Of a DNA stretch of 21,051 bases, positions 20,696-21,051 are shown piece by piece. Source of the DNA: JACQKT01 sp038063055 (GTDB taxonomy: Bacteria; Patescibacteriota; Minisyncoccia; UBA6257; 2-01-FULL-56-20); NCBI GenBank assembly GCA_038063055.1, contig JBBTVY010000015.1:1-21051 (forward strand), read 5' to 3'. The notes under the pieces were generated by a model. The model did no database searches. It saw only the letters and a program-made list of their open reading frames with translations, and was not told the origin of the DNA. A program made the position numbers and the translations under genes. Each line of letters starts with the position of its first letter. Position 1 is the stretch's first letter.

Positions 20696-21051
20696 TTCGC
20701 CAAAATTAAATTCCTGCAGACTGTCGTCGAAAATAATTTTATCTCTTAACAGACCAAGTTCGTCAGCGATAATTTCTGCCGTCTCACGCGTCCTCAAGAA
20801 AGATGAACAATAGATTCTCGAAAGGTGTTCCCGTTTTAGATCAGTCGCCGCGGCCAGTACCTGATTCTGACCACGTTTAGTCAATTTGTATTGATCACGA
20901 GAATCAGAACTAATCACACTCAATACGTTGCTCTCCGCCTCGCCATGCCGCATCACAAAATAACGGTTGCCGGATTTTTTCGTCCGTTGTTTTAACTCCG
21001 CGAGCGAACCGATGACTACGGTTTCCGCGCCGTCCGAAGTTTGCCAGATCG
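20591..21051 (-). CDS. Second IleS, internal fragment with histidine-phosphatase domain (partial)
   Basis: Open from the right edge on the minus strand. The first residues visible are I-W-Q-T-S-D-G-A-E-T-V-V-I-G-S-L-A-E-L-K, which fit the IleS2 segment P-I-W-x-x-x-D-G that precedes the CP2 region. They lead directly into a histidine phosphatase, Y-F-V-M-R-H-G-E-A-E-S-N, then L-T-K-R-G-Q-N-Q-V and Y-C-S-S-F-L-R-T-R-E-T-A. After F-G-E-L-N-S-K-P-F-S-E-F-W (about 20666) the translation is only the antisense of the ligase-like gene, so the believable coding part is 20666-21051 and the stop at 20591 is not authentic. The acid Glu and second His of the phosphatase are lost. The same domain order as in ileS at 4299-7937, with clearly different sequence. 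Confidence 0.7.
   Translation of the reverse strand, partial: IWQTSDGAETVVIGSLAELKQRTKKSGNRYFVMRHGEAESNVLSVISSDSRDQYKLTKRGQNQVLAAATDLKREHLSRIYCSSFLRTRETAEIIADELGLLRDKIIFDDSLQEFNFGELNSKPFSEFWIFKSKNQKKNENRTGQTEKSSPCF

Noticed and set aside
1..21051. CRISPR array or transposase/insertion sequence
   Set aside because: No regularly spaced direct repeats of 20 bp or more, and no ORF resembles a transposase or Cas protein.
1..21051. Alternative genetic code with TGA as Gly
   Set aside because: TGA ends several clear genes, for example the NUDIX gene at 4283 and the substrate-binding protein at 12910, at the expected lengths.

Overview
The window looks like a chromosomal piece of a Candidate Phyla Radiation bacterium (Patescibacteria, most like Parcubacteria). 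The grounds are the gene families and their reduced forms (a eukaryote-like IleS, a short UvrC, an orphan peptide-binding protein beside secG, a fused phosphoglucose/phosphomannose isomerase), a tRNA without encoded CCA, few Shine-Dalgarno sites, and small repeats inserted in frame into housekeeping genes. TGA is used as a stop, so this is not a code-25 lineage. The assignment is inference from recognised families; no search was run.

Layout. At the left edge is the C-terminal end of a trypsin-like protease (+). It is followed on the minus strand by two small genes, each with its own terminator (a 62-aa soluble protein and a Cys-rich membrane protein), and smpB. A plus-strand operon then runs argS, MazG-like pyrophosphohydrolase, NUDIX hydrolase, ileS (1774-7937). 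A 199-bp convergent gap carries two abutting perfect palindromes and a strong terminator. Next is a stand-alone minus-strand glycosyltransferase-like gene with its own promoter, ribosome site and terminator. A long minus-strand block, transcribed from 18018 down to 9028, reads gpmI, uvrC, a four-helix membrane protein, secG, a peptide-binding protein, a sugar-phosphate isomerase, tRNA-Leu(CAG), rnj, trpS. At the right, rny and the first part of an O-antigen-ligase-like gene lie on the plus strand, and the window closes with a minus-strand fragment of a second IleS.

The genes mostly serve translation (three aminoacyl-tRNA synthetases, a tRNA, SmpB), RNA decay (RNase J and RNase Y), central sugar metabolism (GpmI and the isomerase), secretion (SecG) and DNA repair (UvrC).

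The most striking observation is a complete, apparently catalytically intact histidine-phosphatase domain of about 185 residues built into the catalytic half of IleS. A second, divergent IleS fragment at the right edge has the same kind of domain at the same site. The second theme is a set of palindromic or low-complexity elements in frame within argS, ileS and uvrC; one of these families also occurs between genes. The right end (about 20666-20689) looks like a break at which two unrelated genes are both cut short. It may be an assembly join or a real rearrangement.
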